A stretch of DNA of 64,000 bases from UBA6918 sp040754425 (GTDB lineage Bacteria; Pseudomonadota; Gammaproteobacteria; Burkholderiales; Thiobacillaceae). A program made the translations under genes and the position numbers. Below, piece after piece: positions 1-7,348 of the stretch (position 1 is its first letter; every line of letters starts with the position of its first letter). The notes under the pieces are model-generated. The model ran no database searches and had not been told where the DNA came from. It saw only the letters and a list, made by a program, of their open reading frames with translations. Location of the stretch: contig JBFMCR010000015.1 in NCBI GenBank assembly GCA_040754425.1, positions 1-64,000 on the forward strand. Direction: 5' to 3'.

Positions 1-492
1 CGAACACTGTCGCCTCGGACGCGATGGAATGCAACAGACGGGCCGGATGCCGATGACCAATTTGACTCGGAATGCATCCAGCACAGGTCAATACGGCAGA
101 TTTGCACTCTGCCGCGCAGACTCCTAGTGCGCATAGGCCCCGTCGTCGTGCCTTTCAACCGCTCCGGCAACCGCTTGCCCTTCGTGCCCGAACAGCAGTA
201 CGGCGTCTTACTCGGCTGGAAGTCGCCCTCGGGCTGGAGCGCCCGGCTAGCCGGCAATACCTGGGGCGAATACTGGCTGGACAACGCCAACAGCGAAAAA
301 TACGAAGGCTGGGAATGGGTCACCAACCTGGCAGTCGGTTACCAGAAGGGCGGACACTCCCTCAACCTCAACATCGACAACCTGTTCGACAAGCATTACG
401 CCATCGAGGTGAAAAAGGACACCGCCGGCAAGGTCACCTATACCGCGGCCTCGCCGCGCACGGCCATGCTGACCTACCGCTATGGCTTCTGA
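1..492 (+). CDS. TonB-dependent outer-membrane receptor, C-terminal part (partial)
   Basis: C-terminal barrel end of a TonB-dependent receptor, which takes up a ligand across the outer membrane using energy from TonB. From about base 145 to the stop at 490-492 the frame reads like receptor strands: GNRLPFVPEQQY, alternating aromatic and polar strands, then NIDNLFDKHYAIE. It ends in Tyr-Gly-Phe, the terminal aromatic of Bam substrates. It is followed at once by a DUF4198 gene and a full ExbB-ExbD-TonB set, so it is probably their cognate receptor. The frame is open to base 1, but residues coded before about base 130 do not look like a beta-barrel. The gene may be broken there or the upstream sequence may be unrelated. 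The ligand is unknown; a metal or metallophore is an inference from the neighbours. Confidence 0.7.
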   Translation, partial: RTLSPRTRWNATDGPDADDQFDSECIQHRSIRQICTLPRRLLVRIGPVVVPFNRSGNRLPFVPEQQYGVLLGWKSPSGWSARLAGNTWGEYWLDNANSEKYEGWEWVTNLAVGYQKGGHSLNLNIDNLFDKHYAIEVKKDTAGKVTYTAASPRTAMLTYRYGF

Positions 493-499
493 CATCGCA

Positions 500-1327
500 A
501 TGAAAAGGTCTGCCCTGCTGCTGTGCCTTATGGCTTCCACGGCCGGGGCGGCACCGCCGCCGGCCGATTGCGGCGCCGTCGAGGCCGAAGCATTTTCGGT
601 ACTGCCCATGCTGCTGCCGGCCGGACGCGGCGACCGCCAGGGAGCGCACTATTGCCTGTCCAACCTCAGGGCCGAAGCGGCAGCGGCATGGAACGGCACC
701 GGCGGCTTCGGCTCCCCCAAACGCCTGCCGGTACGCAAATCCGGCTTCGGCGTGAGCGCCGGCAAGACAGGAAACTACCACTGGCTGCAGGCCACGGAAA
801 AATCGGCACTGGGCGTCACCACGGCCTCGACGGCGCATTACTTCGCCGCCCCCGGCCCGGCGCCCACGGCCATGCTGCAACTGCCCAAGGCCGAACTCGA
901 GATCGTGCCGCAGCCCCTGCCGCGCGAGCACTGGCGCTACCGCGCCGGCGAGACATGGTCTTTCCTGGTGCGTTTTTGGGGCGAACCGCTCGCAAACACC
1001 GACGTGCGCCTCAAGACCAGCGGCGGCGCCAGACGGGAATACCGAACCGACGAGCGCGGAATCGCCCGCGTGCATTTTCCTCTCGACGCCACGAGCGGAG
1101 CGCATGCCGTCGGCCACGATCACGGCCGCCCGGAACAGCATCGTTTCGTGCTGTCGGTGGATGTGAAGGGAGCCGACGGCCGCCGTTATCTCACGACCTT
1201 CAACCACCATTACGGGCCGCCCGCCGGTGCCGGCCGCAGCCTGCCGCTCGGCCTGGGCTTCCTCGCCTTGGGCGGGCTGATCGCGCTCCCGCTGGCGATG
1301 CGGCGCATGGAGAAAAAGCATGGCTGA
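500..1327 (+). CDS. DUF4198-type periplasmic protein with C-terminal membrane anchor
   Basis: Probable exported accessory protein of a TonB uptake system. I chose the ATG at 500 because it opens directly on a signal peptide (MKRSALLLCLMASTAGAA); an earlier ATG at 482 overlaps the receptor stop. The middle of the protein has the Ig-like, metal-transport-associated pattern of DUF4198 (PLPREHWRYRAGETWSFLVRF, then a TDERGIARVHFPL strand). It also has a His-rich stretch (HAVGHDHGRPEQH) and TFNHHYG that could bind metal. A hydrophobic segment near the C-terminus (LPLGLGFLALGGLIALPLAM) followed by RRMEKK suggests a single inner-membrane anchor. Known family members sit beside TonB receptors and metal transporters. 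The metal-binding role is an inference. The 3' end overlaps the next gene by 8 bases. Confidence 0.65.
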   Translation: MKRSALLLCLMASTAGAAPPPADCGAVEAEAFSVLPMLLPAGRGDRQGAHYCLSNLRAEAAAAWNGTGGFGSPKRLPVRKSGFGVSAGKTGNYHWLQATEKSALGVTTASTAHYFAAPGPAPTAMLQLPKAELEIVPQPLPREHWRYRAGETWSFLVRFWGEPLANTDVRLKTSGGARREYRTDERGIARVHFPLDATSGAHAVGHDHGRPEQHRFVLSVDVKGADGRRYLTTFNHHYGPPAGAGRSLPLGLGFLALGGLIALPLAMRRMEKKHG

Positions 1328-2363
1328 ACCATCCTCTTCACCGCGCATGAGCCTTGGCCGTCTGCGCCTGATGGTGCAGATCGTCATGCTCTTCGTGACC
1401 GTCTATGGCGGCAGCCTGGTCGGTTACTACGCAGCGGAAAAAATTTCCAATGCCCTGCCCGCGCTGTCCTGCGCCTATGACAAACAGGACGGCGCTTTTT
1501 GCGTGCTGATCCCGACCCAGCACCAGCTCCATCACCGCGTGGGCGAAGCCATCGCGCAGGCCGGCAGTTTCGCGCTGTCGATGGTCGTGCCGCTGGCTTT
1601 CACTTTTCTGAGTTTTTATCTTTTCTTCGTCCTTTTCAACAAGGCCTTCTGCGGCTGGATCTGTCCCCTTGGCACGGTGCAGGAACTGCTTTTCCGGCTG
1701 GGGCGCCGGCTGGGACGGCCGTTTTACAACCTGTCCGAAACCGCCGCAAGGCGTTTGCGCCCGGTGAAGTGGGCCATGCTGCTGATCCTGGTGATGGCGC
1801 TGCCGCTGGCTGCCGGTCTCGGCGTCACGCCGCACGTCACCGGCGATGCCTTCTGCCAGGTCTGCCCTTCGCGCATCGCCACCACCCTGCTCACCGGCGA
1901 TGCCAGCCAGTTGTCCATCAATGAATCGGGCTGGCTGGAATTCGCCTTCGGCGCCCTGGCCAACACCCTGTTCGGCTTCGTCGTCGTGGCCGCCCTGGCG
2001 GTGCGCCAGCCTTTCTGCCGCATCTGTCCGCTGCTCGCGCTCAATGCCGTGTTCCAGCGGCTCTCGCCGATGCGCCTGGTCAAGCGCGAACACGACAAGT
2101 GCGAAAAGTGCGGCGTCTGCCGCCAGGCCTGCCCGATGGACATACCGGAAATCCACCACGACCACGGCAGCAAGGCCTTCAGCGAGGACTGCACCCTGTG
2201 CGGGCGCTGCGCGGAGTTCTGCCCGGATGACGACGTCATCCAGATCAAGTTCGGCACCCTTGCCCTGTTCCGCTCGCGCCGCGCCTATTACAAGGCGCGG
2301 GTGAAGACGGAAGGCCCCAAAGGGGAAGCGAAGGCCGTGCGCTGGTTCGCAGGGAAGCCTTGA
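1320..2363 (+). CDS. NapH/CcoG-like membrane 4Fe-4S protein
   Basis: Polytopic inner-membrane iron-sulfur protein of about 347 residues, likely an electron carrier between the quinone or cytoplasmic side and a periplasmic acceptor. It has hydrophobic spans near residues 17-38, 85-108, 150-170 and 205-228. The NapH/NosR/CcoG-type motifs FCGWICPLGT and FCRICPLLAL follow spans. Two C-terminal ferredoxin-type clusters are present (CEKCGVCRQACP and CTLCGRCAEFCP). Its start overlaps the DUF4198 stop and its own stop overlaps the next start (TGATG), so it is translationally coupled inside the TonB operon. In this context a role in reducing the imported metal, or a partner protein, is plausible but inferred. 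Confidence 0.7.
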   Translation: MAEPSSSPRMSLGRLRLMVQIVMLFVTVYGGSLVGYYAAEKISNALPALSCAYDKQDGAFCVLIPTQHQLHHRVGEAIAQAGSFALSMVVPLAFTFLSFYLFFVLFNKAFCGWICPLGTVQELLFRLGRRLGRPFYNLSETAARRLRPVKWAMLLILVMALPLAAGLGVTPHVTGDAFCQVCPSRIATTLLTGDASQLSINESGWLEFAFGALANTLFGFVVVAALAVRQPFCRICPLLALNAVFQRLSPMRLVKREHDKCEKCGVCRQACPMDIPEIHHDHGSKAFSEDCTLCGRCAEFCPDDDVIQIKFGTLALFRSRRAYYKARVKTEGPKGEAKAVRWFAGKP

Positions 2364-2986
2364 TGCCGGCGCTGCCCGGACTTGCCTCCGCCTGGCTGTT
2401 GGGCCTCTCGCTCGGGCTCACCGCATGCACGGTCACCTGCCTGCCTTTCATGGGCACCTGGGTGCTGGCACGCGGGGCCTCGACCGCCTGGTCCGACACT
2501 CTTGCCTTTTTGGCGGGAAGGGTCTGCGCCTACGCCGCGCTGGGATTTGCGGCAGGCATGGCCGGGGCATGGCTGGCGACCGCCCTCGAGCGCGGCATCG
2601 GACACGCGGCCATCGGCCTGGCCAGCGTGGGCGCGGGGGCATGGCTGCTCGCGGGGCGGGGCCAGCGCGGATGCGGGCTGCGCCGAAAGGCGGACGGCCT
2701 GTCGCCCTTCGCGCTCGGATTTTCCCTGAGCCTGGTTCCCTGCGCTCCGCTGGCCTCGCTGCTGGCCTTCGCCGCCCAGGCGGGCTCCTCGCCGCTGGGA
2801 GCGGGCTACGGCCTGGCTTTCGGCCTCGGTACTGCCGTGACCCCTCTGCTCCTGGTGCTGCCGCTGCTGGGGCGCTTCGGCGAACGCCTGCGCCAGGAGC
2901 GGGCCTGGCTGTCAGACTGGCTGCGCCGGGGCGGGGGCCTGGTTCTCGTCATCCTGGGTCTGTATCGCATCCGATTGGGGGCATGA
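2363..2986 (+). CDS. DsbD_2/TauE-like six-helix membrane protein
   Basis: Small integral membrane protein of 207 residues with about six hydrophobic segments and the two internally related halves of the DsbD transmembrane / UreH-HupE fold. The first half carries a conserved cysteine pattern (LTACTVTCLPFMG), and the second half has the matching proline-cysteine turn (LSLVPCAPLASLL). Annotation pipelines usually call such proteins sulfite exporter TauE/SafE-like. The paired Cys residues fit better with thiol, electron or metal transfer across the membrane, as in CcdA/DsbD. The ATG at 2363 overlaps the previous stop. Together with the 4Fe-4S protein it makes this TonB operon look redox-active (inference). 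Confidence 0.55.
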   Translation: MPALPGLASAWLLGLSLGLTACTVTCLPFMGTWVLARGASTAWSDTLAFLAGRVCAYAALGFAAGMAGAWLATALERGIGHAAIGLASVGAGAWLLAGRGQRGCGLRRKADGLSPFALGFSLSLVPCAPLASLLAFAAQAGSSPLGAGYGLAFGLGTAVTPLLLVLPLLGRFGERLRQERAWLSDWLRRGGGLVLVILGLYRIRLGA

Positions 2987-2987
2987 C

Positions 2988-3422
2988 ATGGACGCAATGA
3001 AGCAAATGGTGGACTGGGGCGTGATCGGCCTGCTTTTCGCCCTGTCGATATGGGCCGTGGCGGTGGCGCTGGAACGTTTCGGCTATTACCGGCGATTGCG
3101 GCCGGACGAGTTCAGTACCCGTGCCGAACTGGAAACCGCCCTCACCCGGCGTCTGGTCGTGATCGGCACGGTGGCGGCCAACGCACCCTACATCGGACTG
3201 CTGGGCACGGTGCTGGGCATCATGCTCACTTTCCAGAGCATGGGGGCCGCAGGCGCGATGGACGTGAAAAGCATCATGAGCGGCCTCGCCCTGGCCCTGA
3301 AGGCCACCGCCATGGGGCTGCTGGTGGCGATCCCCTGCGTGGCGCTGAACAACGCGCTGCGCCGCCGCGTGCGCGAGCGTCTGGCCGAATTCGATGCCGC
3401 CAGGGAGAAGACCGATGGATGA
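2988..3422 (+). CDS. exbB: ExbB/TolQ-family proton channel subunit
   Basis: Proton-channel subunit of the TonB energiser in the inner membrane. At 144 residues it is a short ExbB. It has an N-terminal helix (VIGLLFALSIWAVAVALERF), then the typical MotA/TolQ/ExbB core with NAPYIGLLGTVLGIMLTFQ, and the last span ALALKATAMGLLVAIPCVALNN. It lacks the periplasmic extension and long cytoplasmic loop of longer ExbB proteins. It starts 1 base after the previous stop and overlaps exbD, so the subunits are co-translated. It is presumably dedicated to the receptor at the start of the operon. Confidence 0.85.
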   Translation: MDAMKQMVDWGVIGLLFALSIWAVAVALERFGYYRRLRPDEFSTRAELETALTRRLVVIGTVAANAPYIGLLGTVLGIMLTFQSMGAAGAMDVKSIMSGLALALKATAMGLLVAIPCVALNNALRRRVRERLAEFDAAREKTDG

Positions 3423-3783
3423 GGATATCGACGGCATCAATGTGGTGCCGCTGGTCGACGTGATGCTGGTGCTGCTCACCATCGTGCTGACCACGGCCAC
3501 TTTCATCGCGACCGGCCGCATCCCCCTCGACCTTGCCGAAGCCCGTCATGCCGGCGCCGATTTCGAGAACCCTTTGATCGTCACCCTGACCCTGCACAAG
3601 CTCGTTTATGTGAACGATCAGCCGGCGGCGGATCTGGATGCCGCGCTTGCCGCCGCAGACCGCGCCACCCCGGTGGTGGTGCGCGCCGACGGCGGCCTGG
3701 CCTTGCGCGACTTCGTCGAACTTGCCGATCGCATCCGGGGCATGGGCTTTCACCAGGTCGCCCTGGAAGTGCGGCGGGCATGA
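3415..3783 (+). CDS. exbD: ExbD biopolymer transport protein
   Basis: Partner of ExbB. The ATG at 3415 lies inside the last codons of exbB and gives MDEDIDGINVVPLVDVMLVL, the canonical ExbD opening. This helix carries the conserved Asp (PLVDVMLVLL) that is protonated during energy transduction. The remaining ~85 residues form the periplasmic ExbD domain. An earlier in-frame ATG at 3394 would add seven atypical residues and is less likely. The stop overlaps the tonB start by 4 bases. Confidence 0.88.
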   Translation: MDEDIDGINVVPLVDVMLVLLTIVLTTATFIATGRIPLDLAEARHAGADFENPLIVTLTLHKLVYVNDQPAADLDAALAAADRATPVVVRADGGLALRDFVELADRIRGMGFHQVALEVRRA

Positions 3784-4433
3784 AATCCTGGGCCGCATCG
3801 CTCACGCTGCATGGCGCGGCGGCGGCCGTGGCGGCAATGCTCTGGTCGGAGCGCATCGCCGAGCCGGAGCCGGAGGCGATGCGCTGGACTGTGACGTTCG
3901 CCCAGCCGCAACAGCTTCCGCCCGCCCCCGCGGAACGGACGGCCCCGCCGAAAACGCCCATTCAACCGGCGCGACGCCCTCCTCCGCCAGCGGCCGCGCC
4001 AGCGCGCAAAACCGAAGAGCCCGCGATGCAGGCGGCCGCAGCGCCCGCCGCCGCTGCGGCGCCGGCCGTCCCCGAATCTCCCCCGGCCGCCCCGCCCGGG
4101 CAGGACGACGTTCCGGTGCCGGCCCCGGCCCATGCCGCCGACGAGATCGAACGGCGCTGGTATCTCGTCCTGCTGGAGCAACTGCGGGCACTGAAACGCT
4201 ACCCGATGGCGGCGCGCAGGCTGGGGCAGGAAGGCGTGGTGCTGATCGAAGCCAGCATCGACGCGGACGGACGCCTGGAAAACATGGCGATCAAGCAGGG
4301 CTCCGGCCATCCCATGCTCGACCGCAGCGCGCTCGAACTTTTCGAGTCCGCGGCCGCGCGGGCGCGCGATCGGCTAAGGCCGGAACGTCCCACCCGTCTG
4401 CAAATACCCATTGCGTACAGGCTGGAAAGCTAG
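3780..4433 (+). CDS. tonB: TonB energy transducer
   Basis: Inner-membrane-anchored periplasm-spanning transducer of 217 residues. It has an N-terminal hydrophobic segment (residues ~4-22), a Pro/Ala-rich spacer (~45-120), then a TonB C-terminal domain starting around residue 125. That domain has the LKRYPMAARRLGQEGVV signature, the ASIDADGRLENMAIKQGSG strand and the final LQIPIAYRLES strand that pairs with a receptor TonB box. It is the last gene of the operon and ends 10 bases before a convergent gene. The spacer is shorter and more alanine-rich than that of E. coli TonB. Confidence 0.85.
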   Translation: MKSWAASLTLHGAAAAVAAMLWSERIAEPEPEAMRWTVTFAQPQQLPPAPAERTAPPKTPIQPARRPPPPAAAPARKTEEPAMQAAAAPAAAAAPAVPESPPAAPPGQDDVPVPAPAHAADEIERRWYLVLLEQLRALKRYPMAARRLGQEGVVLIEASIDADGRLENMAIKQGSGHPMLDRSALELFESAAARARDRLRPERPTRLQIPIAYRLES

Positions 4434-4443
4434 CCAGCAAATG

Positions 4444-4740
4444 CTAGTCTTCGTCGCCCAGCTCCGGGTCCCAGCCCTTGTCCCTGGCGAGCGCTATCGC
4501 CTTCTCGTAAATCTGCGCATGGCGCTCGCGCAGTTCGGGCGGCAGGCGGCTGGGCAGGTTGGCGTACTTGTCCCATTCCTTTTCGATGCGGTCCATGAGG
4601 GCCTGCATGCGGCCGAGGTCCCAGCCGGTGCAGTCCTCGCTTTCGGGAATGAAGCCAAACAGCCAGCCGTCCAGCACGATGCGGCCCAGCTGGGTCATAC
4701 CGTGCTTGTCGTTGTAGAAGCCGACGTAGTTTTCGTTCAT
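4444..4740 (-). CDS. conserved small protein at the 3' end of the form I RuBisCO operon
   Basis: Ninety-eight residues, acidic and hydrophilic, with no signal peptide or membrane span. The N-terminal half is rich in aromatic residues (YVGFYNDKHGM, GWLFGFIPES); the C-terminal half looks helical (LPPELRERHAQIYEKAIALARD). I do not recognise a domain. It lies 123 bases downstream of cbbO1 on the same strand and could be read through from cbbLSQO. It is therefore a candidate accessory factor of the RuBisCO/activase system, but nothing in the sequence proves this. It converges with tonB with a 10-base gap and no obvious terminator. Confidence 0.6.
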   Translation of the reverse strand: MNENYVGFYNDKHGMTQLGRIVLDGWLFGFIPESEDCTGWDLGRMQALMDRIEKEWDKYANLPSRLPPELRERHAQIYEKAIALARDKGWDPELGDED

Positions 4741-4756
4741 CCGGGTTCTCGTTTTA

Positions 4757-4792
4757 TTAACGGGTGAGGCCTGCGCACAGCATCGGCAATTT
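4757..4792 (-). pseudogene. duplicated remnant of the cbbO 3' end
   Basis: Read on the minus strand, these 36 bases encode KLPMLCAGLTR and a stop. The true end of CbbO1 is KLPLLYAGLTR and a stop at 4864-4899, so nine of eleven residues match, although most codons differ synonymously. The two copies are 107 bases apart. The spacer holds two small hairpins (TAAGGCCGC...GCGGCTTA and GCCGACTACGTCGGC). It looks like a leftover of a recombination or insertion at the end of cbbO rather than a gene. Confidence 0.55.
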
Positions 4793-4863
4793 TCGGCTAA
4801 GGCCGCCGCTTCGCGGCTTAACGCCGACTACGTCGGCATTGACCTGCGCCGAAAGCTCCCGCT

Positions 4864-7221
4864 TCATCTTGTCAGACCTGCATAAAGAAGTGGAAGCTTT
4901 TCCGGCAGGCGCTGCACGTGGTCGACCACCATGTAGTTCTTCTGGCCGAAAATGCGCGACACGTAATTGTCGGCCCTCGGGTCCAGGCTCATGCAGTAGG
5001 TGATGACACCTAGTCGCGCGACTTCCTCCACCGCCTTCTTGGTATCGTAGCGCAGATATTGCGGGTCGCGCACGTCGATGTCGGCGGGCTCGCCGTCGGT
5101 GATGACGATGAGCAGCTTCTTCGCCGAGCGCTGCAGTTTCAGATGGTGGCCGGCATGGCGGATGGCCGCGCCCATGCGCGTGGAAAGCTGCCCGGTCATG
5201 CCGGCCAGCCTGGCCTTGGGCACTTCGTCCCAGTGCTGGTCGAAGTCCTTGAAGCGGTAGTACTCCACGTCGTGGCGGCCGTCCGAACAGAAACCATGAA
5301 TTGCAAACGGGTCGCCCACCTTGTTGATGGCATCCGCCAGCAGCACGCAGGCCTGGCGTGTGAGTTCCAGCACCGAATATTCCTGGTCCTGCACGGTGTC
5401 GTTGGTGGATTCGGACAGATCGAGCAGCACCAGGATGGAGAAGTCGCGCGTTTTCCGCACCGAGCGCATCATGATGCGCGGGTCGGGCTGGAAGCCCTGC
5501 CGGATGTCGACGAAGCTCGCGATCGCCGCGTTGATGTCGATCTCGTCGCCATCCGTAAGCTTCCTGATGCGCTGCACGCCCTGCGGCTGCATGGCATCGA
5601 GCAGGAACTTCATGCGGTGTATCTCGCGCTTGTACTGCGAGGTGATCTGGTCGATGACCTCGATCTCGCCCATTTTGGCGCGCTTTTCCAGCACCGTGGC
5701 CCAGGCCGGACGCTCGAGCTGGATCTGGTAGTCCCATTCGGAGTAGTGAAAGGGTTCGGACATCGGCTCCTTGCCTTCCAGCTCGTTGTAGGACTTGCCG
5801 CCGCTCTCGTCCCCGATGTTCTCGTACGGGAAAAGCTCGGTCGACAGCACCCAGATTTCCTCGGCGTCGTCGCCCGCGGTCTCGACGTCAATCTCGTTGA
5901 CCATCTCCATCACGTTCACGTGCTTGCGCACCTGCTTGACAGTCTCGTAGCCGGCGCTCGCCGCCTTCTCGAAATCGAATTCCTCGAAGGCCCAGAAGTA
6001 GCGGTTGTCGTCGCGGTAGGGCGCGGTCAGCACGTCGGTGCGCGGGTTGAAGGGGAGTTTCTTCTCGCCGATGCTGTGTGCGAGCTGCACGCCGATGTCC
6101 CAGGAGGTCTGGTTGCTGTGGAGCTTGTCCTGCGCGGCTGCGAAGAGCACGCGGCCTTCCTGGATCCACGGATCGTCGTCCTCGTAGGTTTCGTCGAGCA
6201 GCGCGCGCGCCAGGCGGTCGAGATAGTTGCCGATGGTGCTGCCCATCTCCGGAGTGGCGGTATGCAGCTTGCTCCAGAGCTGCTTGAGGCCCGGGAAGCG
6301 GCGGATCGACAGGGTTTCGACGCGCGCATCCTCGATCACCGAGATCACCGCCATCTGCAGCGGGTTCAGCGCCTCGGCCGAAATCGGTACCTTGGTCTCC
6401 ACCACGTGGGCCGCGCAGTGCGCGGCGGCGGCGCGATAGAGTTCGAGGCCGGACACCGGCTCCTGTCCCTCGACCGTGAAATCGTCGTAGGCGTCGGGCA
6501 GGTGCAGCAGATAATCTTCGATGTAGGGCTTGTAGCCTTCGCGCGAATCGAAATCGCCCGAGGTCGGGCGCATGAAGAAATCGCGCCCCCACAACGCGCG
6601 CAAATACATGTTGATGCGGCGCTGCACGTCCACCAGCAACGTGCCCTTGCGCTCCTTCTGCAGCATGGCGAGCGATTCCTTCGACTCGAGGCCGAAGTAC
6701 TTGATCTGCTCTTCGTAATTGGTGCGGTGTGCGTGCGCGCCCCACAGCGCCCAGCGCCTGAGACCGCCCAGGGTCAGGTGCTGGAACAGCACTTCCAGCT
6801 TGTCGAGCATGGGGCGCACGCCGCGCGGCGCCTGCGCGATCAGGGTGTTGACGAACCGCAGGTAGTTGAGGAAGAGCTGCGCGTCGCCCAGACGGTTGGC
6901 TGCGGTCGGCGCCGTAGCCAGCAGCAACTCGATCACGGCGCCGGAAGTCTTCGAGGCCAGCGTGAGCGCGGCGGTGGCCAGCTCGCCGACGACGTCTTCG
7001 CCGACTTCCTTGGCCACGCGCGGCGCTTCCTCGATCCAGGTTTCCACCAGCGAGTCGCCGCGGCCGAGGCCGCGGATGGCGGATGTGCCCTTCAGGTAGT
7101 TGTCCAGGCCACGCGGGCTGAATACCTTGGTGGCTTCGTGCCAGTTGGCCTCCAGTGCGGCACGGCTGTGAGGGGACAGGTCTTCCAGCAGTTCGGCGTA
7201 GTCTTCGAGTTTGATGCTCAT
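4864..7221 (-). CDS. cbbO: CbbO-type RuBisCO activase subunit (form I system)
   Basis: Von Willebrand factor A protein of 785 residues. With the AAA+ protein CbbQ, CbbO forms a RuBisCO activase that strips inhibitory sugar phosphates from the active site; CbbO is the substrate-binding adaptor. The C-terminal vWA domain starts near residue 590 and has an intact MIDAS (VLLDLSESTND, i.e. DxSxS, near 597-601) and ITDGEPADID. The N-terminal two thirds are the family's helical region. It lies downstream of cbbLSQ on the same strand. Oddity: the bases directly before the ATG are a repeat array (CTGAGCCCTGAT) with no visible Shine-Dalgarno sequence. NorD is a paralogue, but the location makes CbbO clear. 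Confidence 0.93.
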   Translation of the reverse strand: MSIKLEDYAELLEDLSPHSRAALEANWHEATKVFSPRGLDNYLKGTSAIRGLGRGDSLVETWIEEAPRVAKEVGEDVVGELATAALTLASKTSGAVIELLLATAPTAANRLGDAQLFLNYLRFVNTLIAQAPRGVRPMLDKLEVLFQHLTLGGLRRWALWGAHAHRTNYEEQIKYFGLESKESLAMLQKERKGTLLVDVQRRINMYLRALWGRDFFMRPTSGDFDSREGYKPYIEDYLLHLPDAYDDFTVEGQEPVSGLELYRAAAAHCAAHVVETKVPISAEALNPLQMAVISVIEDARVETLSIRRFPGLKQLWSKLHTATPEMGSTIGNYLDRLARALLDETYEDDDPWIQEGRVLFAAAQDKLHSNQTSWDIGVQLAHSIGEKKLPFNPRTDVLTAPYRDDNRYFWAFEEFDFEKAASAGYETVKQVRKHVNVMEMVNEIDVETAGDDAEEIWVLSTELFPYENIGDESGGKSYNELEGKEPMSEPFHYSEWDYQIQLERPAWATVLEKRAKMGEIEVIDQITSQYKREIHRMKFLLDAMQPQGVQRIRKLTDGDEIDINAAIASFVDIRQGFQPDPRIMMRSVRKTRDFSILVLLDLSESTNDTVQDQEYSVLELTRQACVLLADAINKVGDPFAIHGFCSDGRHDVEYYRFKDFDQHWDEVPKARLAGMTGQLSTRMGAAIRHAGHHLKLQRSAKKLLIVITDGEPADIDVRDPQYLRYDTKKAVEEVARLGVITYCMSLDPRADNYVSRIFGQKNYMVVDHVQRLPEKLPLLYAGLTR

Positions 7222-7345
7222 ATCAGGGCTCAGGGGTCAGGATTCAGGGGCCAGGGCAGTGTGGTGCGCCCTGCAGCCGCGCCAGAATTCGGGATCGCGG
7301 GCTCTGCCCGCTCCTTCCCTGATCCCTGAATCCTGGCCCCTTGAA
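7222..7345 (-). repeat. heptamer inverted-repeat element, cbbQ1-cbbO1 gap
   Basis: On the plus strand the left arm is a run of seven-base units (ATCAGGG, CTCAGGG, GTCAGGA, TTCAGGG, GCCAGGG; 7222-7256). About 60 bases later comes the inverted arm (CCCTGAT, CCCTGAA, TCCTGGC, CCCTTGA; 7318-7345). The right arm ends 3 bases from the cbbQ1 stop codon and the left arm touches the cbbO1 start codon, so the element fills the whole gap. The transcript can fold into a long imperfect hairpin. Confidence 0.85.
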
Positions 7346-7348
7346 ACA

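Noticed and set aside
4797..4842. Two small hairpins downstream of cbbO1 as a terminator
   Set aside because: The stems are short and no U tract follows on the minus strand. They look more like a REP-type spacer than an intrinsic terminator.
5059..7329. Plus-strand open frame of 756 codons opposite cbbO1
   Set aside because: It is the antisense shadow of a G+C-rich gene. Composition is low-complexity (His, Arg, Gly, Val rich), no domains are visible, and CbbO motifs are clear on the minus strand.
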